Below are positions 26,165 through 34,162 of a DNA stretch of 64,000 bases, one piece after another. The stretch is from Ruminococcus sp. (GTDB lineage: Bacteria; Bacillota_A; Clostridia; Oscillospirales; Ruminococcaceae), in contig JAFXRZ010000006.1 in the NCBI GenBank assembly GCA_017536105.1, positions 310,001 to 374,000 on the forward strand, written 5' to 3'. A program made the position numbers and the translations under genes. How positions within the stretch are numbered: the first letter of the stretch is position 1; every line of letters starts with the position of its first letter. Under the pieces are notes generated by a model. That model ran no database searches. It was given only the letters and a program-made list of their open reading frames with translations, and was not told the DNA's origin.

Positions 26165-27487
26165 TCACCTCTTGGAAAAGCCTGCTATAAAAAATCCGTC
26201 CGAGTCGTAGTCTTTGCAGCTGATAGTCACCCTGCTGCCCTTGAACGGACCGCCGAGCTCACAGGGAGAAAGCTCGGGATGCTCTTTCAGGAGCCTGTCC
26301 GCCACTTCGTCGTTCTCGGCTCTTGAAAGGGTGCAGGTGGAATATATGAGCCTGCCGCCGGGTCTCAGATACCGCAGGGATGTTTCGAGTATCTCGTACT
26401 GTATCTGAGGGAGCCTCTCAAATTCCGAGAGGTCTTTGTATTTGATCTCGGGCTTGCGCCTTATGACGCCGAGACCCGAGCAGGGTGCATCACAGAGTAT
26501 CCTGTCCGCAAGGGGGATATTTTCGCTGAAGACCTTGCCGTTATTGACCGAGGCTTCGATGATATCAAGACCAAGCCTATTTGCGCCGTCGGCTATGAGG
26601 CGGACACGGTTCTCGTGGAGATCGAAGGCAAGGAGCCTGCCCTTATTCTGCATAAGCTCCGATACGGTGAAGGACTTCCCTCCCGGTGCGGCACAGATAT
26701 CGAGGACCGTTTCTCCGGGCTGTGCGCCCAATGCCTCGCAGCAAAGCCTGCTTGAAAGGTCCTGAGCGTGGACGAGCCCCAGCTTGTAAGCCTTGGTTTT
26801 CTCTATGCTGCCTCTGCCGATAGTCAAGAAGTTTTCGGCGAACTTGTTTCTTTCGGGCTCGATGCCGTCCTCGCGGAGAAGCTGTTCAGTTTCTTCGAGG
26901 GTGGCTTTCGTTGTATTGACGCAGACCGTTACAGGCGGTGCGCTCAGCGAGCCCGAAAGCATTGCTTTTGTCACATCCTCACCGTATTCGCCCAGCCATT
27001 TTTCCACAAGAGGCGGAGGGCAGGAATATTCAAGTGCGAGGTCATGGAGCCTGTCCGGCTGCGTAGGCAGAGCCTTGTCCTTGCGAAGGAAGCCTCTGAG
27101 CACTGCGTTCACAAAGCCCGAAGCTGCGGGATTCTTGTTTTTCTTCGCAAGCCTAACGCTTTCATCAACTGCCGCGTTATCGGGAACGGAGTCCATATAA
27201 AGCAGCTGGAAGATGCCGAGACGAAGGATATTCTTTATCTCGGAGGAAAGCTTTTTGCCGCGTTTATCCACATTGTCCGCGATAACAAGGTCGAGTGTGT
27301 ACTGCCGCTCGAGGGTGCCGTAATAAAGGGCTGTACAGAAGCGGCTGTCCCTTGCGTCGAGGCCGGCACGTTTAAGGGCTGCATCGAGGGCAAGGTTTGA
27401 ATAGCTCTGTCTGTTATCGGTATCCACAAGAAGCTTTAGCGCAAGCTCTCTTGCAGTGCAGCTGCCCTCAGCCTTCAAGGATCTCAT
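26165..27487 (-). CDS. rsmB: 16S rRNA (cytosine-967-C5)-methyltransferase
   Basis: RsmB (Sun) with an N-terminal NusB-like RNA-binding domain (ARELALKLLVDTD onward) and a C-terminal Rossmann methyltransferase: DICAAPGGKSFT binds SAM, CDAPCSGLGVIRRKPE and YSTCTLSRAEN hold the two catalytic cysteines. 440 residues from ATG 27487. A TTG at 27478 has better spacing from GGGAG and may be the true start. The gene overlaps the end of fmt. Confidence 0.95.
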   Translation of the reverse strand: MRSLKAEGSCTARELALKLLVDTDNRQSYSNLALDAALKRAGLDARDSRFCTALYYGTLERQYTLDLVIADNVDKRGKKLSSEIKNILRLGIFQLLYMDSVPDNAAVDESVRLAKKNKNPAASGFVNAVLRGFLRKDKALPTQPDRLHDLALEYSCPPPLVEKWLGEYGEDVTKAMLSGSLSAPPVTVCVNTTKATLEETEQLLREDGIEPERNKFAENFLTIGRGSIEKTKAYKLGLVHAQDLSSRLCCEALGAQPGETVLDICAAPGGKSFTVSELMQNKGRLLAFDLHENRVRLIADGANRLGLDIIEASVNNGKVFSENIPLADRILCDAPCSGLGVIRRKPEIKYKDLSEFERLPQIQYEILETSLRYLRPGGRLIYSTCTLSRAENDEVADRLLKEHPELSPCELGGPFKGSRVTISCKDYDSDGFFIAGFSKR

Positions 27488-28400
27488 CTCCCGAAAGAGG
27501 ACGGCCTCTGAGGTAATCGGCGGCTGACATTCTCTTTGAGCCCTCTGCCTGGACTTCCGTGAAGCGGATAGATCCGTCGGCGCAGGCGATCTCAAACTTC
27601 TTTGCATCCACGACGCTTCCGGGCTTTTTCCCTGTGGGTTTGCGGGATGCTATCTCAGAGTGGTATATTTTCAGTCTCTTTCCGGCAAGGGTGGCTGTTG
27701 CGCAGGGCCAGTCGGAGAGACCTCTTATCTTGTTGTGTACGTTCTGTACGGTATCGCTGAAATCTATGGGGCACATCTCTTTTGAGAGCATGGCGGCATA
27801 GGTAGCTTTGCTGTCGTCCTGCTTTTCGGGGACGAGGTTTCCCTTTTCAAGCTCGTCAAGGGTATGGACGATAAGCTCAGCACCGAGGACAGAGAGCCTG
27901 TCAAAGAGCTCGGAGGCTGTTTCGTTCTCGCCTATTTCGGTCTTTGCTGTCTCAAGCATATCTCCGGTATCCAGGCCTTCCGCCATAAGCATGGTGGTGA
28001 TGCCGGAATACTTCTCGCCTTCCAAAACTGCACGCTGTATCGGGGCTGCTCCGCGGTATTTCGGAAGCAGAGAGCCGTGTATGTTCACGCAGCCGAGCTT
28101 CGGGATATCGAGGACGCTTTTAGGAAGGATCTTTCCGTAAGCTGCAACGACGATGCAGTCGGGAGCAAGCTCCTTTATCCTTGCGACGTATTCCTCTCCG
28201 TCTTTTTTGAGGCTCTTAGGCTGGAGGACTTCCGTGCCGTGCTGCAGAGCGAGCTCTTTTACCGGCGGCGGGACGAGCTTGTAGCCTCGGCCTTTGGGCT
28301 TGTCCGTCTGGGTAAAGACTGCCAGAACATTATGTTTTTCATAAAGCACTTTCAGCGCCGGTACCGCAAAATCGGGAGTACCCATAAAAATAATATTCAA
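27468..28400 (-). CDS. fmt: Methionyl-tRNA formyltransferase
   Basis: Formylates initiator Met-tRNA using 10-formyl-THF. 310 residues. MNIIFMGTPDFAVPAL at the N-terminus, CVNIHGSLLPKYRGAAPIQ with the catalytic Asn-His, and GLDTGDML. C-terminal OB-like domain present (SDWPCATATLAGKRLKIY). Paired with def, 12 bp upstream. Confidence 0.97.
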   Translation of the reverse strand: MNIIFMGTPDFAVPALKVLYEKHNVLAVFTQTDKPKGRGYKLVPPPVKELALQHGTEVLQPKSLKKDGEEYVARIKELAPDCIVVAAYGKILPKSVLDIPKLGCVNIHGSLLPKYRGAAPIQRAVLEGEKYSGITTMLMAEGLDTGDMLETAKTEIGENETASELFDRLSVLGAELIVHTLDELEKGNLVPEKQDDSKATYAAMLSKEMCPIDFSDTVQNVHNKIRGLSDWPCATATLAGKRLKIYHSEIASRKPTGKKPGSVVDAKKFEIACADGSIRFTEVQAEGSKRMSAADYLRGRPLSGDEILEG

Positions 28401-28412
28401 GTCAATGCTCCT

Positions 28413-28892
28413 TTATTCCTGCTCTTGTTCGTCCACATCTATGAACTCAACGACCTCATCGAGGAAGAGCTTGCCGTCAAGGTGGTCGAGCTCGTGGCAG
28501 ACAGCCTGTGCAAAGAGGTCGGAGACCTCCTGCTCGAACCATTCGCCCTTTCTGTCCTGGGCTTTGAAGCGGACGGTCTTGGGACGGATGGTATAGCCCC
28601 ACTCGCCGGGACAGGACAGGCAGCCTTCCTGCACTCTCTGGGTCTCCTCGGACTTCCAGATTATCTCGGGATTTATGAGCTCGTGGATGCCTGTTTCGTC
28701 ATAGACGTTGATTATCACGAGCCTTCTGAGCACGCCTACCTGTGGAGCTGCAAGACCTACGCCCTGAGCTTTGTCCAGGGTCTCTGCCATATCGTCCAGC
28801 AGGATGGCCAGCTTTTCGTCGAACTTGACTACGGGCTTGCAGACCTTGTGCAGCGCCTCGTCTCTTTTGTTGAGTATCTGTCTTATCGCCAT
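28413..28892 (-). CDS. def: Peptide deformylase
   Basis: Removes the formyl group from nascent proteins. 159 residues with the three metal/catalytic motifs: GVGLAAPQVG, EGCLSCPG (metal Cys) and HELDHLDG (two metal His and the catalytic Glu). Confidence 0.97.
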   Translation of the reverse strand: MAIRQILNKRDEALHKVCKPVVKFDEKLAILLDDMAETLDKAQGVGLAAPQVGVLRRLVIINVYDETGIHELINPEIIWKSEETQRVQEGCLSCPGEWGYTIRPKTVRFKAQDRKGEWFEQEVSDLFAQAVCHELDHLDGKLFLDEVVEFIDVDEQEQE

Positions 28893-28916
28893 AGATGGTT
28901 TTCCTTTCCGTGGCCT

Positions 28917-31379
28917 TTACAGGCCGATGTCGCCGTTCATGTCGGCGTATATAGCCGTCTGTTTGAATGCCGCTTCTTTATAATAGCTGATAAGCGCCTG
29001 AGAAACGGCAGCTCTGAGAGCCGGAGTGTTGCGGCATTTCAGTATCAGCCGGTATCTGTACTTTCCGTTTATCCTGCCGAGGGTACAGGGAGCAGGTCCC
29101 AGTGCCCGGAGGGGTATCTTATCTTTGCTTTTCCGGACAATATCGGCGAGGCATTTCGTGAACCACTCGGAAGCTTCTATCGCCTTGCTTTCCAGCTGTG
29201 ACGAAAAGCCGATGACGCAGATGTCGCAGAAAGGCGGATAGACCAGTGCTTTCCTGAGAGCGGTCTCCTCCTCGAAGAAGCTCTCGTAATCCTGCTTTGA
29301 GGCAAGGGCAAGCACGAAATGGTCGGGGACGAAGGTCTGGAGGATCGCTTCTCCGGGAAGAACTCCCCTGCCGCATCTGCCGGCTACCTGTGTAAGCAGA
29401 GAGAAGGTTCTCTCGTAGCTTCGGAAATCTCCTGTGAACAGCGCTTTGTCCAGGGAGACGACCCCCACGAGGGTAACGTTTGGAAAGTTGAGCCCCTTGG
29501 CTATCATCTGTGTGCCGAGGAGTATATCGTATTCGCCGTTTTCAAATGCCCGGAAGCCTTCCTCGTAGGAATAGCGGGAGAAAGTCGTATCCGCGTCCAT
29601 TCTGAGGACCCTGGCCTGTGGGAATTTTTCGGCCAGCTCTTTTTCTATCTTCTGTGTACCGACACCGCTCATGTGCAGGTGGTCCGAGCCGCATTCGGGA
29701 CAAGTACCTGTATTCTCCATTGAGAAGCCGCAGTAGTGGCACATAAGCTTGCCGTTCTTTTTGTGGTATGTGAGGGGAAGCTCACAGTTGGGGCAGCTTA
29801 TGGGCTTTTTGCAGTCGAGGCAGGAGACGTATGTGCTGAATCCCCGGCGGTTGAGCAGAAGGATGACCTGCTGCTTCTTTTCGAGGGTATCGGTCATGGC
29901 GTCGGTGAGTCTTTTGCTGAACACCGAGCCGCCTTCGTTCGCCATATCGACTATCTCCACTTTCGGCAGGACTGCATCGGCATATCTGTTTTTGAGCTCG
30001 AAAAGGCTGAAGCGGCCTTTCTTTGCGTAATAGAAGGTCTCGAGAGAAGGGGTGGCGGATGCCATCACGAGGACTGCATTATGATCGCCGCAGCGTTTTA
30101 TCGCCACGTCTCTTGCGTGGTACCTCGGGGCATTCTCGGATTTATAGGTATGCTCTCCCTCTTCGTCGATTATTATCATCCCGATGTTTTTCAGCGGAGC
30201 AAATATGGCGCTTCTTGTGCCGATTACTATTCTCACCTTGCCGGAACGTATGCGCTCGAACTCGTCGTTGCGCTGTCCCAGGGAAAGGGATGAATGTATC
30301 ACGGCTATCTCGCTGCCGAAGTAGGTCTTGAACCTGTTGACCATCTGAGGGGTCAGGGATATTTCCGGAACGAGGACTATTGCGTTCCTGCCGGCTTTGA
30401 GGGTGTCGTCTATCGCTCTGAAAAAGACGGCTGTTTTTCCGCTGCCTGTGACTCCGAAAAGAAGCGCACCGCAGGGTTTTTCCTGCTGCCTGAGCTTTGA
30501 GATGCCCTCGAAGGCTCTCTGCTGTTCTTCGTTGAGCTCGATAGTCTCGGGGTCGCGGTGTTCGGTGATCTCGCCTATGGCGTCTCTCATCACACGGTTT
30601 GAGAACTCGGTAACGAGCTCCTTTTCGCACATACGCTTTATCAGCGCCGATGTGCAGGAGGTCATATAGCATATCTCTTTCACGGAGGCACAGCCATAGT
30701 CGTCCAGGACTCTTATAACTGCGCTTTGTTTTGCGGTGAGCTTTGGAGTGCCGGGCTGGTCTCTTTCCACAGCGAATTTATCGCTGATGCGGAGCATCCT
30801 GACTGTCTCGTCACCGACTTTACGCTTCAGGACGTCGTTTTCCTCGATATAGCCCTTATCGACGAGAGAAGCAAGCGTTTTTTTAAGCTGGGGCTGCTCG
30901 TCGGTATTTAAGAACTCGTCGATCTCGCGCTGGCTTTCAGCAACGGACATGAACTCTACTACCCGTCTTTCGCTGACATCCAAAGATGCGAGGTCTATGG
31001 GGACCTTTGCGAGAGAATAGTGGTTCGTGAACTTAAAGCCCATGCCTGTGGGGACCATTGCTCTGACAGCGTCGAAATAGGAGCAGAAGGTATTTTCCTT
31101 GAGCCAGTACATAAGGCCAAGCATCTCGTCGCTGAGGACAGGCTCGCTGTCGGCGGGACAGATGAGCTTTTTCATCCGGGGCATAGGCTCCGGAAGAGTT
31201 TCCGTTGCGGTCACGAGCCCTATGGTGCGGCGGTTGCCTTTCCCGAAGGGAACGAGCACACGGATACCGCGCTTTATATGGCCGCGGTGCTCCTCGGGGA
31301 CGAGATAGCTGTATTCGTTATCGAAGCCGTATCCGGCGCAGGAGACTACGACCCTTGCCGCAAGAACGTCTGTGCGCAA
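28917..31379 (-). CDS. priA: Primosomal replication-restart helicase
   Basis: 3'-5' DNA helicase that reloads the replisome at stalled forks. 820 residues. N-terminal DNA-binding domain (FDNEYSYLVP), helicase core with GVTGSGKTAVF (Walker A), IIDEEGEHTYKSE (DEEH-like box, reading DEEGEH) and QVAGRCGRG (motif VI). Eight-cysteine zinc region CLDCKKPISCPNC and CHYCGF...CPECGSDHL. In Bacillus coaBC precedes priA; here rpoZ does. Confidence 0.96.
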   Translation of the reverse strand: MRTDVLAARVVVSCAGYGFDNEYSYLVPEEHRGHIKRGIRVLVPFGKGNRRTIGLVTATETLPEPMPRMKKLICPADSEPVLSDEMLGLMYWLKENTFCSYFDAVRAMVPTGMGFKFTNHYSLAKVPIDLASLDVSERRVVEFMSVAESQREIDEFLNTDEQPQLKKTLASLVDKGYIEENDVLKRKVGDETVRMLRISDKFAVERDQPGTPKLTAKQSAVIRVLDDYGCASVKEICYMTSCTSALIKRMCEKELVTEFSNRVMRDAIGEITEHRDPETIELNEEQQRAFEGISKLRQQEKPCGALLFGVTGSGKTAVFFRAIDDTLKAGRNAIVLVPEISLTPQMVNRFKTYFGSEIAVIHSSLSLGQRNDEFERIRSGKVRIVIGTRSAIFAPLKNIGMIIIDEEGEHTYKSENAPRYHARDVAIKRCGDHNAVLVMASATPSLETFYYAKKGRFSLFELKNRYADAVLPKVEIVDMANEGGSVFSKRLTDAMTDTLEKKQQVILLLNRRGFSTYVSCLDCKKPISCPNCELPLTYHKKNGKLMCHYCGFSMENTGTCPECGSDHLHMSGVGTQKIEKELAEKFPQARVLRMDADTTFSRYSYEEGFRAFENGEYDILLGTQMIAKGLNFPNVTLVGVVSLDKALFTGDFRSYERTFSLLTQVAGRCGRGVLPGEAILQTFVPDHFVLALASKQDYESFFEEETALRKALVYPPFCDICVIGFSSQLESKAIEASEWFTKCLADIVRKSKDKIPLRALGPAPCTLGRINGKYRYRLILKCRNTPALRAAVSQALISYYKEAAFKQTAIYADMNGDIGL

Positions 31380-31409
31380 AACAATACCTCCCTGCAGGGT
31401 GAGCTGTTC

Positions 31410-31610
31410 TTATCTCTGGGAATTGTCGATTATCCTGTATTCGCCGGAAGCAAATTCCTCAACGGCTGTCTTTACAGGCTTCTCGTCGAGAATATCTTTG
31501 TTTTCGAGAGCGTTGTCGGTTATCTGCCTTGCACGCTTTGCAACGGCAACAACGAGAGAATAATAGCTCTCTCCTCCCTTTAGCATCTGGCTGACTGCTG
31601 GTCTAAGCAT
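31410..31610 (-). CDS. rpoZ: RNA polymerase omega subunit
   Basis: Chaperone-like small subunit of RNA polymerase. 66 residues from ATG 31610, starting [10 protein letters not shown], with the conserved YYSLVVAVAKRARQI helix and the downstream KPVKTAVEEFASGEY. The start lies within the last codons of gmk (8-bp overlap), with GAGGTG upstream. Confidence 0.93.
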   Translation of the reverse strand: MLRPAVSQMLKGGESYYSLVVAVAKRARQITDNALENKDILDEKPVKTAVEEFASGEYRIIDNSQR

Positions 31611-32259
31611 TTTTAAGCACCTCATCTATCATAGTTTTAATGTTTTCGTTTTTAGGGGCGAATCTGTTATCTGCGGTGTCCTCGGACTTGATAAGGTCGT
31701 AGATCTCGGTAAAATCGGCTACGGCCAGGTCGAGGTCGTCGTTCATCATAACGTATTCGTATTCATAGGCTCTTTCGATCTCTTTGGCTGCGGCTGCAAC
31801 ACGCTTTTCGATCTTCTCCGGGGTCTCTGTCCCGCGTTTGAGAAGCCTGCGCCTGAGCTCGGAAACAGACGGCGGCAGAATGAAGATCATCGAAGTCTCG
31901 GGCAGAAGCTCCTTGACTTTGAATGCGCCCTGAGTCTCGATCTCCAGGAAGACGTCCCTGCCGGCGGCAAGGTTCTCGAGGAGAGGGGCAAGGGGCGTGC
32001 CGTATCTGTTGCCGGTATAGCCTGCATACTCAAGGAAGCCGTCCTTCTCGATCATATCCGTGAACTCATCTTCGGCGAGGAAATGGTAATGTACGCCGTT
32101 TTCTTCGCCTTCACGGGGACCTCTCGTTGTACAGGAAACAGAGAGGAAAACGTCGTGATCCTTCCTGAACTCCTGGAGGATCGTTCCCTTTCCGCAGCCC
32201 GAAGGAGCCGAGATAATGATGAGCTTTGCACCGTTTTTGTATTCAATCTCGGGAAGCAT
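31603..32259 (-). CDS. gmk: Guanylate kinase
   Basis: Phosphorylates GMP to GDP. 218 residues from ATG 32259, 6 bp after GAGGAGG; an ATG two codons earlier touches that site. P-loop [10 protein letters not shown], then [10 protein letters not shown] (GMP binding), VHYHF and FLEIETQGA. Overlaps the end of remA by 17 bp. Confidence 0.95.
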   Translation of the reverse strand: MLPEIEYKNGAKLIIISAPSGCGKGTILQEFRKDHDVFLSVSCTTRGPREGEENGVHYHFLAEDEFTDMIEKDGFLEYAGYTGNRYGTPLAPLLENLAAGRDVFLEIETQGAFKVKELLPETSMIFILPPSVSELRRRLLKRGTETPEKIEKRVAAAAKEIERAYEYEYVMMNDDLDLAVADFTEIYDLIKSEDTADNRFAPKNENIKTMIDEVLKNA

Positions 32260-32509
32260 CGTCATCCTCCTCGCTTTCGTCTTCAAATCTTGCGCCCACT
32301 GTCTCGGGAGCAACTGCCGAGAGAACGACGTGGTCGCTGTCCATAACGAGGACGGTACGTGTTCTTCTTCCGCAGGTGGCATCGATAAGCGTGCCCTTAT
32401 CCCGGGCTTCCTGGATGATCCGCTTTACGGGAGCAGACTCGGGAGAAACGAGGGCTATCAGCCGTGCCGACGAGACCATATTTCCGAATCCAATGTTTAT
32501 CAGACGCAT
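32243..32509 (-). CDS. remA: RemA-like DNA-binding regulator (DUF370)
   Basis: 88 residues. RemA activates biofilm matrix and osmoprotection genes in Bacillus; relatives are widespread in Bacillota and usually lie between yicC and gmk, as here. Core [20 protein letters not shown] and [17 protein letters not shown] are diagnostic. An acidic tail (EDESEEDDD) is added. Targets in this organism are unknown. Confidence 0.92.
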   Translation of the reverse strand: MRLINIGFGNMVSSARLIALVSPESAPVKRIIQEARDKGTLIDATCGRRTRTVLVMDSDHVVLSAVAPETVGARFEDESEEDDDASRD

Positions 32510-32520
32510 AAGTCCCTCCG

Positions 32521-33399
32521 TTATTCCACGTTCTGGATCTGTTCTCTTATCTTTTCAAGCTCGGACTTCATATCGAGGACGGTATTGGTGATCTCGAGAA
32601 GCTGAGCCTTGGAGCCTGTGGTGTTTATCTCGCGGTTCATTTCCTGGACGAGGAAGTCCAGCTTTCTGCCCACGGGTTCCGAGCCTGCAAGCAGTGTACG
32701 GAACTGGGAGATATGGCTCCTGAGCCTTACAGTTTCCTCATCCACGGCGATCTTGTCCGCAAATATGGCGGCTTCCGTGAGGACTCTTGCCTCGTCGATA
32801 TTCCTGTCGCCGACTACTTCTGCGATGCGTTCGGTGAGCTTTGTACGGTAAGCTGTGACGCTTTCGGGAGAGAGCTTCTCCACCTTGGAGACGCTGTCCT
32901 CGATGGTCCTGAGCCTTGACTCGATGTCGTTATAGAGCTTCTCGCCTTCGACGGTGCGCATCTCGATAAATCTTTCGAGGGCTGCCTGTGCTGTTTCGGC
33001 GACCTGCTGCCATATCTCTTCCTCGTCGTCCTGCTGCTTCACGACCGTGAAAACATCGGGAAGTCTGACGATGTCGGAAAGGGCAAGGTCATCCTCGAGA
33101 GAAAGCTCCTCGCAGCTTGAACGCAGGGCTGTAAGATAGCCCAGGGCAAGCTCTTTATTTACGGCGATGTCGGCGTTGACTCCTTCTTTGTTGGAGATGA
33201 AGACAGAGACCTCCACCTTTCCCCGGGAGATAAGTCCGCCGAGAAGGCTTTTGAGCTTTTCGTCAAGATAGCCGCAGGCACGGGGCGTCCTTGCGGAAAA
33301 TTCATAGAAACGGTGGTTCACGGCACGTATCTCAACAAGTATCTCGCGCTTTTCAAAGCTGCGTCTTTCCCTGCCGAAGCCGGTCATGCTCTTTATCAT
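32521..33399 (-). CDS. yicC: YicC-family endoribonuclease
   Basis: 292 residues from ATG 33399 (a TTG one codon earlier is possible), behind GGAAGGAG. N-terminal MTGFGR and NHRF motifs and the C-terminal [13 protein letters not shown] are family signatures. YicC/YloC proteins are hexameric RNases linked to sRNA decay and stationary phase. First gene of the long core operon, with its own promoter. Confidence 0.93.
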   Translation of the reverse strand: MIKSMTGFGRERRSFEKREILVEIRAVNHRFYEFSARTPRACGYLDEKLKSLLGGLISRGKVEVSVFISNKEGVNADIAVNKELALGYLTALRSSCEELSLEDDLALSDIVRLPDVFTVVKQQDDEEEIWQQVAETAQAALERFIEMRTVEGEKLYNDIESRLRTIEDSVSKVEKLSPESVTAYRTKLTERIAEVVGDRNIDEARVLTEAAIFADKIAVDEETVRLRSHISQFRTLLAGSEPVGRKLDFLVQEMNREINTTGSKAQLLEITNTVLDMKSELEKIREQIQNVE

Positions 33400-33434
33400 C
33401 AAAAGCTCTCCTTCCGGATAATATTCATCTATTT

Positions 33435-33463
33435 ATTATAACATTATACTCTATAAATAGCAA
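33435..33463 (-). promoter_or_regulatory. Promoter of the yicC-to-spoVM operon
   Basis: Minus-strand TTGCTA (33463-33458), 17-bp spacer, TATAAT (33440-33435); a second TATAAT lies 11 bp further upstream. It is the only clear promoter before 13 consecutive closely packed minus-strand genes. Confidence 0.65.
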
Positions 33464-33499
33464 GGCTTGTTAATCGAACGTTAAATATAATTTTACAGT

Positions 33500-34150
33500 T
33501 TATTTATTTATCTCGGTGAATAATCCCAGCAGCGAAGAAGCTATGGCGATATGGGGATATGAAGCGAATTCTTCGGCTGTTGTAGGGCCTGTTGTGACCG
33601 CTGCGAAATCTATCCCTGCGTTTTGGGCGGTAAGGGCATCTATGTAGCTGTCGCCGACATAGAGGACGTCCTCTCTCGGAGCTCTTAAAAGCTCGCAGGC
33701 AAAGATAAGGCCGGAGGGATCAGGCTTAGGGACGGGTGCATCGCTGAGTCCCACGATGACATCCACGGGGATGCAGCTGGTGTGGGCAAGGAAGGTCTCC
33801 TCTATCCTGTATTTCATCTTCGAGGATACGACGGCAGTTTTCACTCCTGCGTTGGAAAATATCTGCAAAAGGGGCAGGGTGTCGTCGTAGAAAACGGTCT
33901 TCTTCGCCATGACCTCGTCTGCTTTTTTGACGTAGGCTGCACGGAACTCCTTGTTTTTCGGGTTGTTCTTTATGCCAGTGAGGATGTCGAAGGAGTCCTC
34001 GAGGGTCTTGCCGATGGTGGCGTAGATGGTCTTGTCATCGGGGACGGGATAACCGAAAAGAGGCAGGGTGTGCTTATAGCACTCAATTATCGCCGCCGAG
34101 GAATCGGCAAGGGTAAGATCGAAGTCGAAAATAACGTATCTGTATCTCAT
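33500..34150 (-). CDS. HAD-family phosphatase at the end of the cobalamin operon
   Basis: 216 residues. FDFDLTLADSS (motif I; the family's usual Gly before Thr is Leu), VVSSKMKYR (motif II), PKPDPSGL (motif III) and YVGDSYIDALTAQNAG (motif IV). Starts 12 bp after the ECF fusion gene with AGGTGAT before the ATG, so it should be co-transcribed. A role in cobalamin or nucleotide salvage is possible but only by association; pyrophosphatase or phosphoglycolate phosphatase activity is equally likely. Confidence 0.82.
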   Translation of the reverse strand: MRYRYVIFDFDLTLADSSAAIIECYKHTLPLFGYPVPDDKTIYATIGKTLEDSFDILTGIKNNPKNKEFRAAYVKKADEVMAKKTVFYDDTLPLLQIFSNAGVKTAVVSSKMKYRIEETFLAHTSCIPVDVIVGLSDAPVPKPDPSGLIFACELLRAPREDVLYVGDSYIDALTAQNAGIDFAAVTTGPTTAEEFASYPHIAIASSLLGLFTEINK

Positions 34151-34162
34151 GATATCACCTGC

